DNA of 64,000 nucleotides, taken from the NCBI GenBank assembly GCA_964343605.1, contig CAYFKJ010000003.1, positions 372,001 to 436,000 on the forward strand. Direction: 5' to 3'. The stretch is from CAYFKJ01 sp964343605 (GTDB taxonomy: Bacteria > Pseudomonadota > Alphaproteobacteria > UBA2966). The notes beneath the pieces were generated by a model. The model did no database searches and was not told where the DNA came from. It saw only the letters and a program-made list of their open reading frames with translations. A program made the position numbers and the translations under genes. Positions 8,095-16,625 of this stretch are shown here, piece after piece (the first letter of the stretch is position 1; each line of letters starts with the position of its first letter).

Positions 8095-8595
8095 ATGTCC
8101 GCCCCCAGTGCCGACGATTTCTGGGACTTTTCGCTTCGAGTCTATGGGGCGCCCGGCGTCGAAGCCGCCTGTCTGGAGCTACAGGACGAGTTCGGTCTCA
8201 ACGTCAATCTGATCCTCTACTGCTGCTGGGCCGGCAGCTTGGGCGTCCGTCTTGAAGAGACCGAATTGCAGGGCGTCATCGATGCTGTCGCCCAATGGCA
8301 AAATGCCGTCGTCCTGCCGTTGCGGAGCGTCCGCCGCCTGCTCAAGGATACGGCCTTCATGGGCGTCGACGAGGAGGACCGCGAAAGCGTGCGCAACATG
8401 GTAAAGGCGGCCGAGTTGCGCGCCGAAAAGACGGAGCAGATCATCCTGGCTGGCCTAATGGCGGATCGGGACGCGGGAGAGCCCGATTTGGAAATGATGA
8501 ATGCCAATCTTAAAGTCTATTTCAGGATTATGGGCGGCGGAGAGGAGGCGACGGCAAGGGTCCACTGGGACATTGTTTGCCGGAATTCGGTATAA
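8095..8595 (+). CDS. TIGR02444 / DUF2390 family protein
   Basis: 166 residues, beginning 6 bp after the ubiX stop. The pattern FWDFSLRVYGAPGVEAACLELQ followed by FGLNVNLILYCCWAG is the hallmark of the TIGR02444 family of small soluble proteins of unknown function. The tight spacing suggests co-transcription with the carboxylase cluster, but this family is widespread outside such clusters, so the link may be chance. A REP pair with a T-run follows, likely ending the transcript. Confidence 0.75.
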   Translation: MSAPSADDFWDFSLRVYGAPGVEAACLELQDEFGLNVNLILYCCWAGSLGVRLEETELQGVIDAVAQWQNAVVLPLRSVRRLLKDTAFMGVDEEDRESVRNMVKAAELRAEKTEQIILAGLMADRDAGEPDLEMMNANLKVYFRIMGGGEEATARVHWDIVCRNSV

Positions 8596-8609
8596 GCAGA
8601 AAACTAAAC

Positions 8610-8688
8610 CTGGACCCCGGCATGCGCCGGGGTGACGCCGTGGATTTCGTTTGCTCTCCTCGTCATTCCGGCGGATGCCGGAATCCAG
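8610..8688. repeat. Two REP-like palindromes
   Basis: Two short dyads close together: CTGGACCCCGGCATGCGCCGGGGTGACG (8610-8637; stem CCCCGGC/GCCGGGG) and CGTCATTCCGGCGGATGCCGGAATCCAG (8661-8688; stem ATTCCGGC/GCCGGAAT). Their outer ends (CTGGA.../...TCCAG) mirror each other, as in a BIME. They lie between the convergent 8095 and 8720 genes. Confidence 0.8.
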
Positions 8689-8697
8689 TCTTTTTTA
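8664..8697 (+). terminator. Probable intrinsic terminator at the end of the pps/UbiD cluster
   Basis: The 8-bp stem ATTCCGGC-GGAT-GCCGGAAT (8664-8683) of the second REP is followed, after CCAGTC, by TTTTTT. The 6-nt spacer between stem and T-run makes it imperfect. Confidence 0.5.
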
Positions 8698-8719
8698 TTT
8701 GGCGCTGCAATAACTGGGT

Positions 8720-9028
8720 TCAGTACTCCGTTACCTCTTCCGTGAGGTTATCGACGATCATCAGCGTGTCGAAATAGCTGATTGACGGTTCGCTGCCGTG
8801 AATGTCCCGCACACGCTGGCGCCAGGTTTGATCGTGCGCCGCCTCCGCCGCCTCGCGGTTCTTCCATAGGTAAATTCCCAGCGATTCGCCCTCGCCGTCG
8901 AACAGGAAGTGTTTGCGGATCAAGTCCCCTTCCGCCCGCCATCGGGGCGCGACGCTGCGGGCGTCAGCAAGGACTTCCTCCCGCGTCATGCCAGGCTTGG
9001 TTTTGAAACGCACAATTTCACAGATCAT
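8720..9028 (-). CDS. Putative YdhR/dimeric alpha-beta-barrel monooxygenase-like protein
   Basis: 102 residues from ATG 9028, with GGGGAAGG upstream. ICEIVRFKTKPGMTREEVLA followed by a central HFLFDGEGESLGIYLWKNRE and an aromatic-rich end is the pattern of small ferredoxin-like (dimeric alpha-beta barrel) proteins such as YdhR. No catalytic residues can be named with confidence. Stand-alone gene, convergent with the preceding cluster. Confidence 0.55.
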   Translation of the reverse strand: MICEIVRFKTKPGMTREEVLADARSVAPRWRAEGDLIRKHFLFDGEGESLGIYLWKNREAAEAAHDQTWRQRVRDIHGSEPSISYFDTLMIVDNLTEEVTEY

Positions 9029-9100
9029 GAGGCCTTCCCCATCAGTCGTCCCAATTCGATTCGATTTTAGGGTATGCGGAGATTGCCGCAACAAGCCGGC

Positions 9101-9649
9101 TTAGCGGAACCGGGCAATGTCGCCGGCGAGGATGGCGTAGTAGTCGGTCTTGCGGTGCGTCAGGAACTGCGTGAGGTTGCCTTCGACCGCCTCGACATTC
9201 TTGCGGAATGCCTTCTTGTCGATCTGCCGGGCGTAGCGCACGACGGCTTTTGTGACCGCGTCGCCGATATTTTCCTTGAATTTGTCGCCCAACGTCCGGG
9301 GGAAGACGAAACCCGGCACCGTGCCCTGCAAGACCTGGCAATCCGTCTTACTGAGACCGCCATTGCGTCCGAAGCACTGCACCAGCACGACGCACATTGT
9401 CGCGGCGGCCTCTAGGTCTTTTGCCGTATTGATTGTTCCGGCGCTGGCCGCCGTCTTCATGACTTGCTCGAACACGAACCGGGACATGGCTTCGATTTCG
9501 CCGTACACCGGGGACTTGCCGGCCGTATTCGTGGCGACGACTCCGAAGGTGTCGACGGTCTTTTCGAATTCTTCCATGAACGTGTCTTTGGAGAGGGAAG
9601 AACGTAAACCGTCTTCCTGACTCTTTCCGCCGAAAAGTCCGAATACCAT
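9101..9649 (-). CDS. Hypothetical protein
   Basis: 182 residues from ATG 9649 (MVFGLFGGKSQ). Mostly helical and soluble by eye, with no signal peptide. Two Cys-containing segments occur (CVVLVQCFG and TDCQVLQ). The end, LTQFLTHRKTDYYAILAGDIARF, is hydrophobic and aromatic. No family is recognised. An upstream extension to 9769 is open but unlikely, because the MVFGLFGGK start looks natural. Confidence 0.6.
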   Translation of the reverse strand: MVFGLFGGKSQEDGLRSSLSKDTFMEEFEKTVDTFGVVATNTAGKSPVYGEIEAMSRFVFEQVMKTAASAGTINTAKDLEAAATMCVVLVQCFGRNGGLSKTDCQVLQGTVPGFVFPRTLGDKFKENIGDAVTKAVVRYARQIDKKAFRKNVEAVEGNLTQFLTHRKTDYYAILAGDIARFR

Positions 9650-9816
9650 GTGAAGTCTATCCCCGTTGCGCCACTTGTTATTACAGCCATCAATGAGCGC
9701 CTTGGACCCGCAGGTCAAGATGAATTTGACACATACTACTAACGCCCACGTGGTTTCGTTATGGAGCACAATTTGATCGTTGCCGTGGTAGAGTGAATTG
9801 CTTCCATTGGGTGCGG

Positions 9817-10062
9817 ATGATGACGATCTATCGCGATCAATTGATGAGACGGATCGGCGGCACGATTTGCGGTCTCGGCTTTCTTGCGCTCGGGCTTTAT
9901 TCGCTCACGGGCCTTCCCGCGACTTTGGAAGAGGCCGCGGCAAATCGGGTTTTCTGGTTTGGCGTGACAACCCTAATCGCGGGTATCGTCGCGCTGCCCG
10001 CATCCTGGCTGATCAAACGGGTCGACGGGGTTTGGTGCAGTCCTCCGAAGCGCTGGGGTTAG
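9817..10062 (+). CDS. Small two-TM membrane protein
   Basis: About 81 residues from ATG 9817 (a tandem ATG at 9820 and a GTG at 9811 are alternatives). Two hydrophobic segments, GTICGLGFLALGLYSL and FWFGVTTLIAGIVALPASWL, separated by a short loop, suggest an inner-membrane hairpin. No family is recognised and no strong ribosome site is seen. Its stop overlaps the end of the convergent VOC gene by 4 bp. Confidence 0.5.
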   Translation: MMTIYRDQLMRRIGGTICGLGFLALGLYSLTGLPATLEEAAANRVFWFGVTTLIAGIVALPASWLIKRVDGVWCSPPKRWG

Positions 10063-10442
10063 TCGGCCTCTAGCGGAAAATTCAGCTCCACCTTGACGTT
10101 GTTGGGATCGACGACAAACAATTGCCGCACATTCAGTTGGGGCACTTTCCGTTCATCGTAGGTAATGCCGAATTCTTCCAGTCGGGATCGAAATCCGTCG
10201 AGGTCGCTTGCCGCCAAGGCGACGTGATCGAGGGCCCCGGTGTGATCCGATGAAGCGATGACGTTCTTTTCGGATCCGATCAGATGAACGATCGGCTGGT
10301 CGCCGCAGTAAAGCCAGTGACCCGGAAAATTGAACGGGGGTCGGTAGCCCTCCGTCAACCCCAGCACGTCGACAAAGAACCTCCGCGTTGCGTCCAGTTC
10401 CGCGGTGCGAATTGAGTAGTGATCCAATCGATCGACCGGCAT
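10059..10442 (-). CDS. VOC-superfamily (glyoxalase/extradiol-type) protein
   Basis: 127 residues from ATG 10442 (MPVDRLDHYSIRTAELDATRR). The single beta-alpha-beta-beta-beta pair of the vicinal oxygen chelate fold is visible: LDHYSI (first metal His), LDHVALAASDLDGF (second His) and VDPNNVKVELNF (Glu ligand). All three metal ligands are present, so enzymatic activity (isomerase, lyase or dioxygenase class) is possible; the substrate is unknown. An open extension to 10502 is not needed. Confidence 0.75.
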   Translation of the reverse strand: MPVDRLDHYSIRTAELDATRRFFVDVLGLTEGYRPPFNFPGHWLYCGDQPIVHLIGSEKNVIASSDHTGALDHVALAASDLDGFRSRLEEFGITYDERKVPQLNVRQLFVVDPNNVKVELNFPLEAD

Positions 10443-10579
10443 GAGCCCATCCGAGTTTGTTGCCTTGTCCAGAACCTTGCCCAGATATCCCGGCGAGGTC
10501 AAACGATGGCGGTATCCGGTGTTGGCTGCAGTGGCTGATATGGGTCAAAATAAGGCTTCCGCGGAAAAAGGATTGTTCC

Positions 10580-11284
10580 ATGACGGCGAATCAAGCGCCT
10601 TTGGTTTTGTTGCATACGGCGTCGAGCAACGTGGACGCCTTTACGGCCTTGTTGGCAGAGACGGCATCCGACGTACCCGCCGCCCACGTGCTGCGGGACG
10701 ACTTGCTGAAGGAGGCATTTGCTGCGGGGGAACTGACGGAGGACATTCGCCGCCGAACGGCGGAGACGCTGCAAGCCCTTGCGGAAAATGGCTCGGGACT
10801 GGTCCTTTGCACCTGTTCAACCATCGGACCGGGCGCCGACGATGCCGATGCCGAATCCCGGAAAAGGGACTTCGCACCGGTATTGCGGATCGACCGGCCG
10901 ATGGCGGAGATTGCGGTCACCACCGGTGGCCGAATCGGCGTCGCGGCGACCTTCGATACGACGATGAAGCCGACCATGGACCTGATCGCCGATGCGGGGA
11001 GGCGCCTCGACCGGGAATGTAAACTCGTCCCCTACCTGTTCGCCGAGGGCCGGGCCCTGTTCGAAGCCGGCGATACGGAAGGCTACTTCGACGTCATCGC
11101 TGCCGGTCTGCGCGCCGCCGCCGCGGAAACCGATGTCGTTGTACTGGCACAGGCTTCCATGATGCCCGCCCTGGAACGCGCCGGCGAGCTGCCGGTGCCA
11201 GTCCTGTCCAGTCCCCGCTCCGGCCTCGACGCGGCGGTGGCCGTCTGGCGGACGCGGGCGGCTGCGGGCCAGGCGGGAAACTAG
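10580..11284 (+). CDS. Aspartate/glutamate racemase-superfamily protein lacking the second Cys
   Basis: 234 residues from ATG 10580, with AAAAGGA upstream. The Asp/Glu-racemase fold is suggested by LVLCTCSTIG (first catalytic Cys region), TTGGRIGVAATFDTTMKPT and a C-terminal VVVLAQASMMPALE. In true two-base racemases the last motif carries the second Cys (for example GCT); here it is QAS. One-base chemistry, as in arylmalonate decarboxylase- or isomerase-like members, or another reaction is therefore more likely than racemisation. The gene stands alone, overlapping the convergent binding-protein gene by 4 bp. Confidence 0.7.
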   Translation: MTANQAPLVLLHTASSNVDAFTALLAETASDVPAAHVLRDDLLKEAFAAGELTEDIRRRTAETLQALAENGSGLVLCTCSTIGPGADDADAESRKRDFAPVLRIDRPMAEIAVTTGGRIGVAATFDTTMKPTMDLIADAGRRLDRECKLVPYLFAEGRALFEAGDTEGYFDVIAAGLRAAAAETDVVVLAQASMMPALERAGELPVPVLSSPRSGLDAAVAVWRTRAAAGQAGN

Positions 11285-12303
11285 CGGAGCGGCGGTGCGT
11301 ACATCAAACCGCCGTCCTTCCACAGGGCATTCAGTCCCCGCGGCAGAGCCATTTTCGATTTGTGCCCCATGGTCACCGCGTAGATCTCGCCGTAATTGCC
11401 GACCTGGGTGACGACGCGGCGGACCCACTGATCATCCAGGCCGAGCGGTTTGCCGATACCGGGTTTGACCCCGAGCAGGCGTTTGATTGACGGGTTTTCG
11501 CTGCTCAGCATCTGCCCGACATTCTTGGACGTGATGTTTTTCTCTTCGGTTTCGATGAGCGCATTCAGCACCCACTTCGTAATCCGGAACCATTCGATAT
11601 CGTCGTCCCGCACCACCGGACCCAGCGGCTCCTTTGAAATTATTTCGGGCAAAACCACGAAATCGTCGGGTCGCGGCGCCGTCGTCAACCGAACCGCCGC
11701 GAGAGTCGCGCGATCCGCCGAGTAAAGATTGCAACGGCCCGAAAAAAACGCGGCTTTGGCTTCCTTGAAGGATTTGAACTTGATCAGGCGGATGTCCAGA
11801 TTGTGTTGGGCGATGAAGTCCTGAATGTTGGCGAGCGAAGTCGTGTCGGTTTCGACGCAGATCGTGCCGCCTTTCACCTCGGTAATTTCGTTGATGGCCA
11901 AATCGCTGCGGGCGATGAAACCCTGACCGTCGTACAGGTTGACGCCGGCAAAATGCAGCCCGAGCGTGGTGTCGCGCTTCAGGGTCCAGGTCGTGCCCCT
12001 GATCAGCACATCGTAGGATCTATCCTGCAGCGCCTTAAAGCGAAGCTTGGCGCTCACGGGAACGAATTCGATCTTTTCGCGATCCCCCAATACTGCCGCA
12101 GCCAAGGCATGGCACGTCAGGCGGTCCAACCCCGAGCGGTACTGCAGAGTGACCGATTTGTGCTGGGAGTGAACCGGCGAAACGCCGCACTTGATCGTGC
12201 CCCGCGCTTTGATCGCGTCCAGAGTCGAACCCGCCAAAGCGGGTTCTGAATTGCCGGCCACGATTGACAATCCGATCAAGAATGGAATTAAGTATTTCGA
12301 CAT
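11281..12303 (-). CDS. AapJ-like L-amino-acid ABC transporter binding protein
   Basis: 340 residues with an N-terminal signal peptide (LIPFLIGLSIVAGNSEPALAG). The mature protein begins STLDAIKARGTIKCGVSP, the typical entry of solute-binding family 3, and contains CHALAAAVLGD, DVLIRGTTWTLKRD, FAGVNLYDGQGF and WFRITKWVLNALIETEE, characteristic of AapJ/YhdW general L-amino-acid binding proteins. No permease or ATPase gene is adjacent, so it is an orphan that may share a transporter elsewhere or act as a sensor. It is divergent from the histidine kinase at 12622 across 318 bp. Confidence 0.82.
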   Translation of the reverse strand: MSKYLIPFLIGLSIVAGNSEPALAGSTLDAIKARGTIKCGVSPVHSQHKSVTLQYRSGLDRLTCHALAAAVLGDREKIEFVPVSAKLRFKALQDRSYDVLIRGTTWTLKRDTTLGLHFAGVNLYDGQGFIARSDLAINEITEVKGGTICVETDTTSLANIQDFIAQHNLDIRLIKFKSFKEAKAAFFSGRCNLYSADRATLAAVRLTTAPRPDDFVVLPEIISKEPLGPVVRDDDIEWFRITKWVLNALIETEEKNITSKNVGQMLSSENPSIKRLLGVKPGIGKPLGLDDQWVRRVVTQVGNYGEIYAVTMGHKSKMALPRGLNALWKDGGLMYAPPLR

Positions 12304-12621
12304 GGTGCGTTTCTCGTTTTTTTCTGGCTGGACTTAATTGAAACAGTAATATTCCGTCTGCATGGAGTGTTGCCTGAATTCTAGTCGTCAATTGTCAGTC
12401 GAAAAAGGTAATAGTTGAATAAATCGCATTTATTTGGGGCAGATACTATTGAATGGTTGAAATTCCTAGCCAAAAAATAGTTGAGCTAGTCCACTATACC
12501 CTTAGAGATAGAAAACCTTGATATAGAATCCATAAAATTGGAAATCCCGTGGACGTATATGCAATTCAAACTACTTACTCTAGAGTCGGAATGACATGGT
12601 GTTTTCCGATCCCGGGATGAC
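12304..12621. other. Intergenic, AT-rich, divergent promoters
   Basis: 318 bp between the divergent binding-protein and histidine kinase genes, clearly lower in GC than its surroundings. Promoters for both genes are expected here. A 22-codon frame at 12453 has no ribosome site and is not called. No convincing repeat or RNA structure was found. Confidence 0.5.
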
Positions 12622-14532
12622 GTGATCGTGGTTTGGCTTTCCAAATTGTCCGTTCGCCGCCGGCTGGTACTGGCTCTGTCGGTCATCGCGATGTTCACGC
12701 TGACGGCGGCCCTAGTTGCCACCTACACGTTCCTGAGCCATCGCGAAAAACTCCAACGTGTCATCGAGGGGGAGATCCCGACGCTTCTGATCGCCTCGGA
12801 AATGTCCCGTGCAGGCGAATCCATCGCCTCCAGCGCCGCCCCCGTCGCCAGTGCCAACAATCTACTCGACGTTCAGGCGGTAACCGAACAGGTTCTGGAC
12901 AGATTTGCCTGGATGGATTCTCTGATCGCGGATTTGAAGCACAGGGGCGCCGATCCCCAGCGACTCACCCAACTGCAGGATGAGCGGGTCAAGGTCACCG
13001 AAAACTACCTGGCTCTCGAGGCGGCGGTTAAGACGCTGATTTACGTCAGGGAAAACAACAACAAGCAGCGTGCCTTGTTCTCGAAACTTATTCGAGAGCG
13101 GGCGAAAGCCGGCGTGGCGGGCTCGACCTCAAATACTGCGCTGGCCGAACTTCAGGTCATCGACAGGGCGGCGGCACTCCACCTTGCCGAGGCGCTTGTG
13201 GCGCCGGACAATTCGGGACTTGTGTCGGGTAGAAAATCATTCGCGGAGCTGCAAGACCGGCTGGCGGCGTTGTCGTCGACCTATGACGCCGCGGAGCTGG
13301 TGCGCATCAGCCGGGGGGTCAATGATTTCGCGGTCCAGGCCAAGCAATATCTGGAAGGCAGGGCGGAAGAAAAGCGCCTCACATTCACGGCGAACAATTT
13401 TGTCGACGGACATCGCTACCTTTCCGACCGGCTGAACGTCGCCGTCGCCGATTTGGTGCGGTTCCACCAGCAACGAATTGACAGGACGTCGGCAGCGGCC
13501 GACGAAACGATGGTCCTCAGCGGCGCCATCCTTGCCGTTCTGGCCCTGCTGAGCATCTCCGCCGTCGTCGCGGCCGCCTGGAACTTCGACCGCAGTATTG
13601 CCGGTCGACTGCGTCACCTTCAGGCGGCCATGAGGAACATTGCAGCGGGATCGCGCACGGCGCCGGTGCCGCAAGGGAAGACCGACGAAATCGGTGAAAT
13701 GGAGCAATCCCTGACGTCGTTCGTCAATACCCTGAAGAAGCAGGAAACGGCTCTGGTGGACGCCAGGAACGAGGCCGTGGCCGCAAACCGCGCCAAAAGC
13801 AAATTCCTGACCAACATGAGTCACGAACTCCGTACCCCTCTGCAGGCAATCATCGGATTTTCCGAGATCATCCGAACCGGTGCCCTCGGCCAGGCGTCGC
13901 CGAAGCGCTACGCCGACTATGCGGCCGACATCCACGACAGCGGCAAGTACCTGCTCGATCTGATCAATGACATTCTCGACCTCGCCCGGATCGAATCGGG
14001 CAAGACCATCGTCCGAGACAGCGCGGTCAACGTCGCCTCCGCCGTCGAGGATTCCGTGCGGTTGCTCGAACAGCAGGCCAAGGACGCGGATATCGCTCTG
14101 TCCATGGAAGTTTCGCAAGGTTTGCCCAGCCTGCGTGCCGATCCCCGTATGTTGGTGCAGATCTGCACCAATCTCATCACCAACGCCATCCACTTCACCC
14201 AGCCGGGCGGAGAGATCGTTGTCCATGGCCTGGTTGACGAATTGGGCCGTCTCCAGTTGAAGGTGATGGACAATGGTCTCGGTATGACGCCGGGCGACAT
14301 CGACAACGCCCTCGCGCCGTTCGAATACCCCGAGGACGAACGGCCCGACGACAGACTGGGGCCGGGCCTGGGCATGCCGTTGACCGCCGAACTCGTCCGA
14401 CTTCACGGTGCGCTCCTGGACATTGACAGCAAACCCGGAACGGGGACCACGATCATTGTGACCTTCCCGGCCGACAGGGTTCGCCAAACCTCCCGGCCCA
14501 ACCTGACGGTTGTGGACGGCGGCGGCACCTAA
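12622..14532 (+). CDS. Membrane-bound HAMP-domain sensor histidine kinase
   Basis: 636 residues. TM1 spans about 13-37 and TM2 about 297-320, enclosing a roughly 250-residue helical periplasmic sensor. A HAMP segment (RSIAGRLRHLQAAMRNIAAG) and a coiled coil lead to the HisKA motif FLTNMSHELRTPLQAIIGFS, with the phospho-acceptor His at residue 401. The HATPase part has QICTNLITNAIHF (N box), VMDNGLGM (G1) and GPGLGMPL (G2). The start is GTG 12622, because an ATG just upstream is immediately followed by a stop in frame. No response regulator is adjacent; the orphan receiver at 49859 is only one candidate partner. A link to the divergent AapJ-like binding protein is possible but untested. Confidence 0.88.
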   Translation: MIVVWLSKLSVRRRLVLALSVIAMFTLTAALVATYTFLSHREKLQRVIEGEIPTLLIASEMSRAGESIASSAAPVASANNLLDVQAVTEQVLDRFAWMDSLIADLKHRGADPQRLTQLQDERVKVTENYLALEAAVKTLIYVRENNNKQRALFSKLIRERAKAGVAGSTSNTALAELQVIDRAAALHLAEALVAPDNSGLVSGRKSFAELQDRLAALSSTYDAAELVRISRGVNDFAVQAKQYLEGRAEEKRLTFTANNFVDGHRYLSDRLNVAVADLVRFHQQRIDRTSAAADETMVLSGAILAVLALLSISAVVAAAWNFDRSIAGRLRHLQAAMRNIAAGSRTAPVPQGKTDEIGEMEQSLTSFVNTLKKQETALVDARNEAVAANRAKSKFLTNMSHELRTPLQAIIGFSEIIRTGALGQASPKRYADYAADIHDSGKYLLDLINDILDLARIESGKTIVRDSAVNVASAVEDSVRLLEQQAKDADIALSMEVSQGLPSLRADPRMLVQICTNLITNAIHFTQPGGEIVVHGLVDELGRLQLKVMDNGLGMTPGDIDNALAPFEYPEDERPDDRLGPGLGMPLTAELVRLHGALLDIDSKPGTGTTIIVTFPADRVRQTSRPNLTVVDGGGT

Positions 14533-14567
14533 GCCACTCCGCTTTCCACCGAGCAAGAACGCCTCCC

Positions 14568-15359
14568 ATGCAATTTTCCGCAAATCTCTCGACGATGTTC
14601 CAGGAGTACGAACTGCTCGACCGTTTTGATGCGGCCCGGCAGTCGGGTTTCAACGGCGTCGAAATTCAGTTTCCCTATGATTTTGAAGCCGATGACCTGG
14701 CCAGGGCGGCCGGTGATGCCGCCGTGGAACTCGTCCTGATCAATACGCCGCCGGGCGATTTGTCAGCGGGCGAGCGGGGGTTGGCCTCCCTGCCCGGCCG
14801 TGAAGCCGAGTTCCGCAGCGCTATCGAACAGACCTGCGATTATGTCGCGGCCCTGGGGATTCCCAGCGTACACTTGATGGGTGGCTGTCCGCCTGCCGAT
14901 GCCGACCCGGCTGCCTGCCGCGAAACGCTTGAGGCCAACGTCGCTCTCGCGGCGGAGCTTTTGGGGCAGGCCGGCGCCAAGGCGTTGCTGGAGCCGCTCA
15001 ACAATCAGGACAATCCCGGCTTTTACATGCCGACCAGCGAACAGTGCGTCAACGTCATCGAAGCCGTCGGGCACGCCAATCTGGGTCTGCAGTTCGACAT
15101 CTACCATGCCCGGGTCATGGGCACGAAACCGGATGCCGAAATACGCGAGTGGTTCCGCCATATCGAACATGTTCAGTTCGCCGACGCGCCGGGCCGCCAC
15201 GAACCCGGCACGGGTGACATCGACTTTGCCGCGGCGATCAAGGCCCTTCGGGAGCTCGGCTACAAAGGCTGGGTCGGGGCCGAGTACATTCCCAGCGGCA
15301 GCACGGAAGAGAGCTTTTTCTGGATGGCCGAATTCGAGGAATGGGGAGGCGTGTCGTGA
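14568..15359 (+). CDS. hyi: Hydroxypyruvate isomerase-family TIM-barrel protein
   Basis: 263 residues. MQFSANLSTMFQEYELLDRF, GFNGVEIQFPYD, LINTPPGDLSAGERGLASLP, LLEPLNNQDNPGFYM (metal-binding Glu) and GLQFDIYHARVM are hallmarks of Hyi/OtnI-type isomerases, which interconvert hydroxypyruvate and tartronate semialdehyde or related oxo-acids. Length is normal. The stop is translationally coupled to the next gene by a GTGA overlap, so the two products probably work in one pathway (inference). Confidence 0.88.
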   Translation: MQFSANLSTMFQEYELLDRFDAARQSGFNGVEIQFPYDFEADDLARAAGDAAVELVLINTPPGDLSAGERGLASLPGREAEFRSAIEQTCDYVAALGIPSVHLMGGCPPADADPAACRETLEANVALAAELLGQAGAKALLEPLNNQDNPGFYMPTSEQCVNVIEAVGHANLGLQFDIYHARVMGTKPDAEIREWFRHIEHVQFADAPGRHEPGTGDIDFAAAIKALRELGYKGWVGAEYIPSGSTEESFFWMAEFEEWGGVS

Positions 15360-16498
15360 CGCTCGACGAACTGCCGACGCCCTGCCTCGTGTTGGATCGG
15401 ACGCGTCTTAAGGACAACGCCGATCGCATGGCTGGGCGAATGACCGATCTCGGAGTCAGGCTGCGCCCCCACATGAAAACGGCGAAGTCTGCCGACGTCG
15501 CGCAGCTGGCGACCGCCGGCCATTTCGGCGGCATAACTGTGTCGACCGTTGCCGAAGCCCGCTACTTCGCCGAACACGGTTTTTCCGACATCCTCTATGC
15601 GGTGGGGCTGACACCGGACAAGATCGACGGTCTCGCCGCGGTCCGGTCGCAAACGGGCGCCCGCGTTACCGCAATCACCGACGATCCCGAGGCCGCCAGG
15701 GCCATCACGGAAGGTGCCGTTAGCATGGACCTTGTTTTACCCGTCCGCGTGGAAGCCGATTGCGGCGGCGGCCGCGCTGGGATCTGGCCAGATGACCCGA
15801 GGCTGGTGGAAACGGCGCAAATTCTTCACGAAGCCTCCCATACCGAACTCAACGGCATTTTGACCCATGCAGGGCAGTCCTATGCCTGCCGCACGATTGC
15901 GGACATTCGGGCGGTAGCCGAAACCGAACGGGCCATGGCGGTTCAGGCGGCGACTGCGCTCAAGGCAGCCGGCCTCCCCTGCCCCGAAATCAGCGTCGGG
16001 TCGACTCCCACCGCTGCTCATGCCGAGCACCTCGACGGCGTGACCGAAATGCGGCCCGGCGTTTACATGTTCTCCGACCTGACGCAAACGGAGTTGTTCT
16101 GGGGATCACACGAGAATATCGCCGTCAGCGTCCTGGCCACGGTGATCGGGCACAGGCGCGATCTCGGACAGATCCTGATTGACGCCGGCGGTCTTGCACT
16201 CAGCAAGGACCGCAGCATGGACGCCTTCGATCCGGAAATCGGCTACGGCCTGGTTTGCGACAGGACCGGCGCGAGATTGTTCGAGGGCGTATCGATTCCC
16301 GACGCGCACCAGGAGCATGGAATCCTGAGAGCCCGGACAGGCGGCCAAATTCCTTTCGACGATATGCCAATCGGCAGCCGCGTTCGCGTTCTGCCGGTAC
16401 ACGCCTGCATGACGGCCGCCATGTACGCGAGCTATCACGTTGTCGAGGACTGCGGAGAGGCGGTGGTGGCCGAGTGGGATCGGGCCTCGGGATGGTAA
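15356..16498 (+). CDS. D-threonine aldolase/D-serine dehydratase-like PLP enzyme
   Basis: 380 residues from GTG 15356, preceded by GGGGAGG and overlapping the hyi stop as GTGA; an ATG at 15341 is less convincing. Fold III (alanine-racemase-like) PLP protein: TPCLVLDRTRLKDNA, then RPHMKTAKS with the probable PLP lysine at residue 41, SVGSTPTA (phosphate site) and a C-terminal LPVHACMTAAMY whose His and Cys match the metal site of DSD1/DTA enzymes. It would cleave or dehydrate a D-beta-hydroxy-amino acid. Coupling with Hyi suggests metabolism of serine- or hydroxypyruvate-like C3 compounds (inference). Confidence 0.85.
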   Translation: MTLDELPTPCLVLDRTRLKDNADRMAGRMTDLGVRLRPHMKTAKSADVAQLATAGHFGGITVSTVAEARYFAEHGFSDILYAVGLTPDKIDGLAAVRSQTGARVTAITDDPEAARAITEGAVSMDLVLPVRVEADCGGGRAGIWPDDPRLVETAQILHEASHTELNGILTHAGQSYACRTIADIRAVAETERAMAVQAATALKAAGLPCPEISVGSTPTAAHAEHLDGVTEMRPGVYMFSDLTQTELFWGSHENIAVSVLATVIGHRRDLGQILIDAGGLALSKDRSMDAFDPEIGYGLVCDRTGARLFEGVSIPDAHQEHGILRARTGGQIPFDDMPIGSRVRVLPVHACMTAAMYASYHVVEDCGEAVVAEWDRASGW

Positions 16499-16625
16499 TT
16501 CCAGGGAATCAAAAGCTGATCCGAACGGATTAATGCTCTAGGGTGTTGCTGGATATCCGGCGTTGGCGCCCTATTTATGGCGGGAGCGATAGTGGACCGA
16601 TCGGATTCATGTAAAAGGGGGTGGA

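Noticed and set aside
5330..8688. CRISPR-like repeats
   Set aside because: The repeats are inverted REP hairpins in two places, not regularly spaced direct repeats, and no cas gene is present.
12453..12521. 22-codon frame in the 12.4-kb intergenic region
   Set aside because: No ribosome site and no distinctive product.
13237..14583. 448-codon minus-strand frame
   Set aside because: Shadow of the histidine kinase, whose H, N and G boxes are intact on the plus strand.
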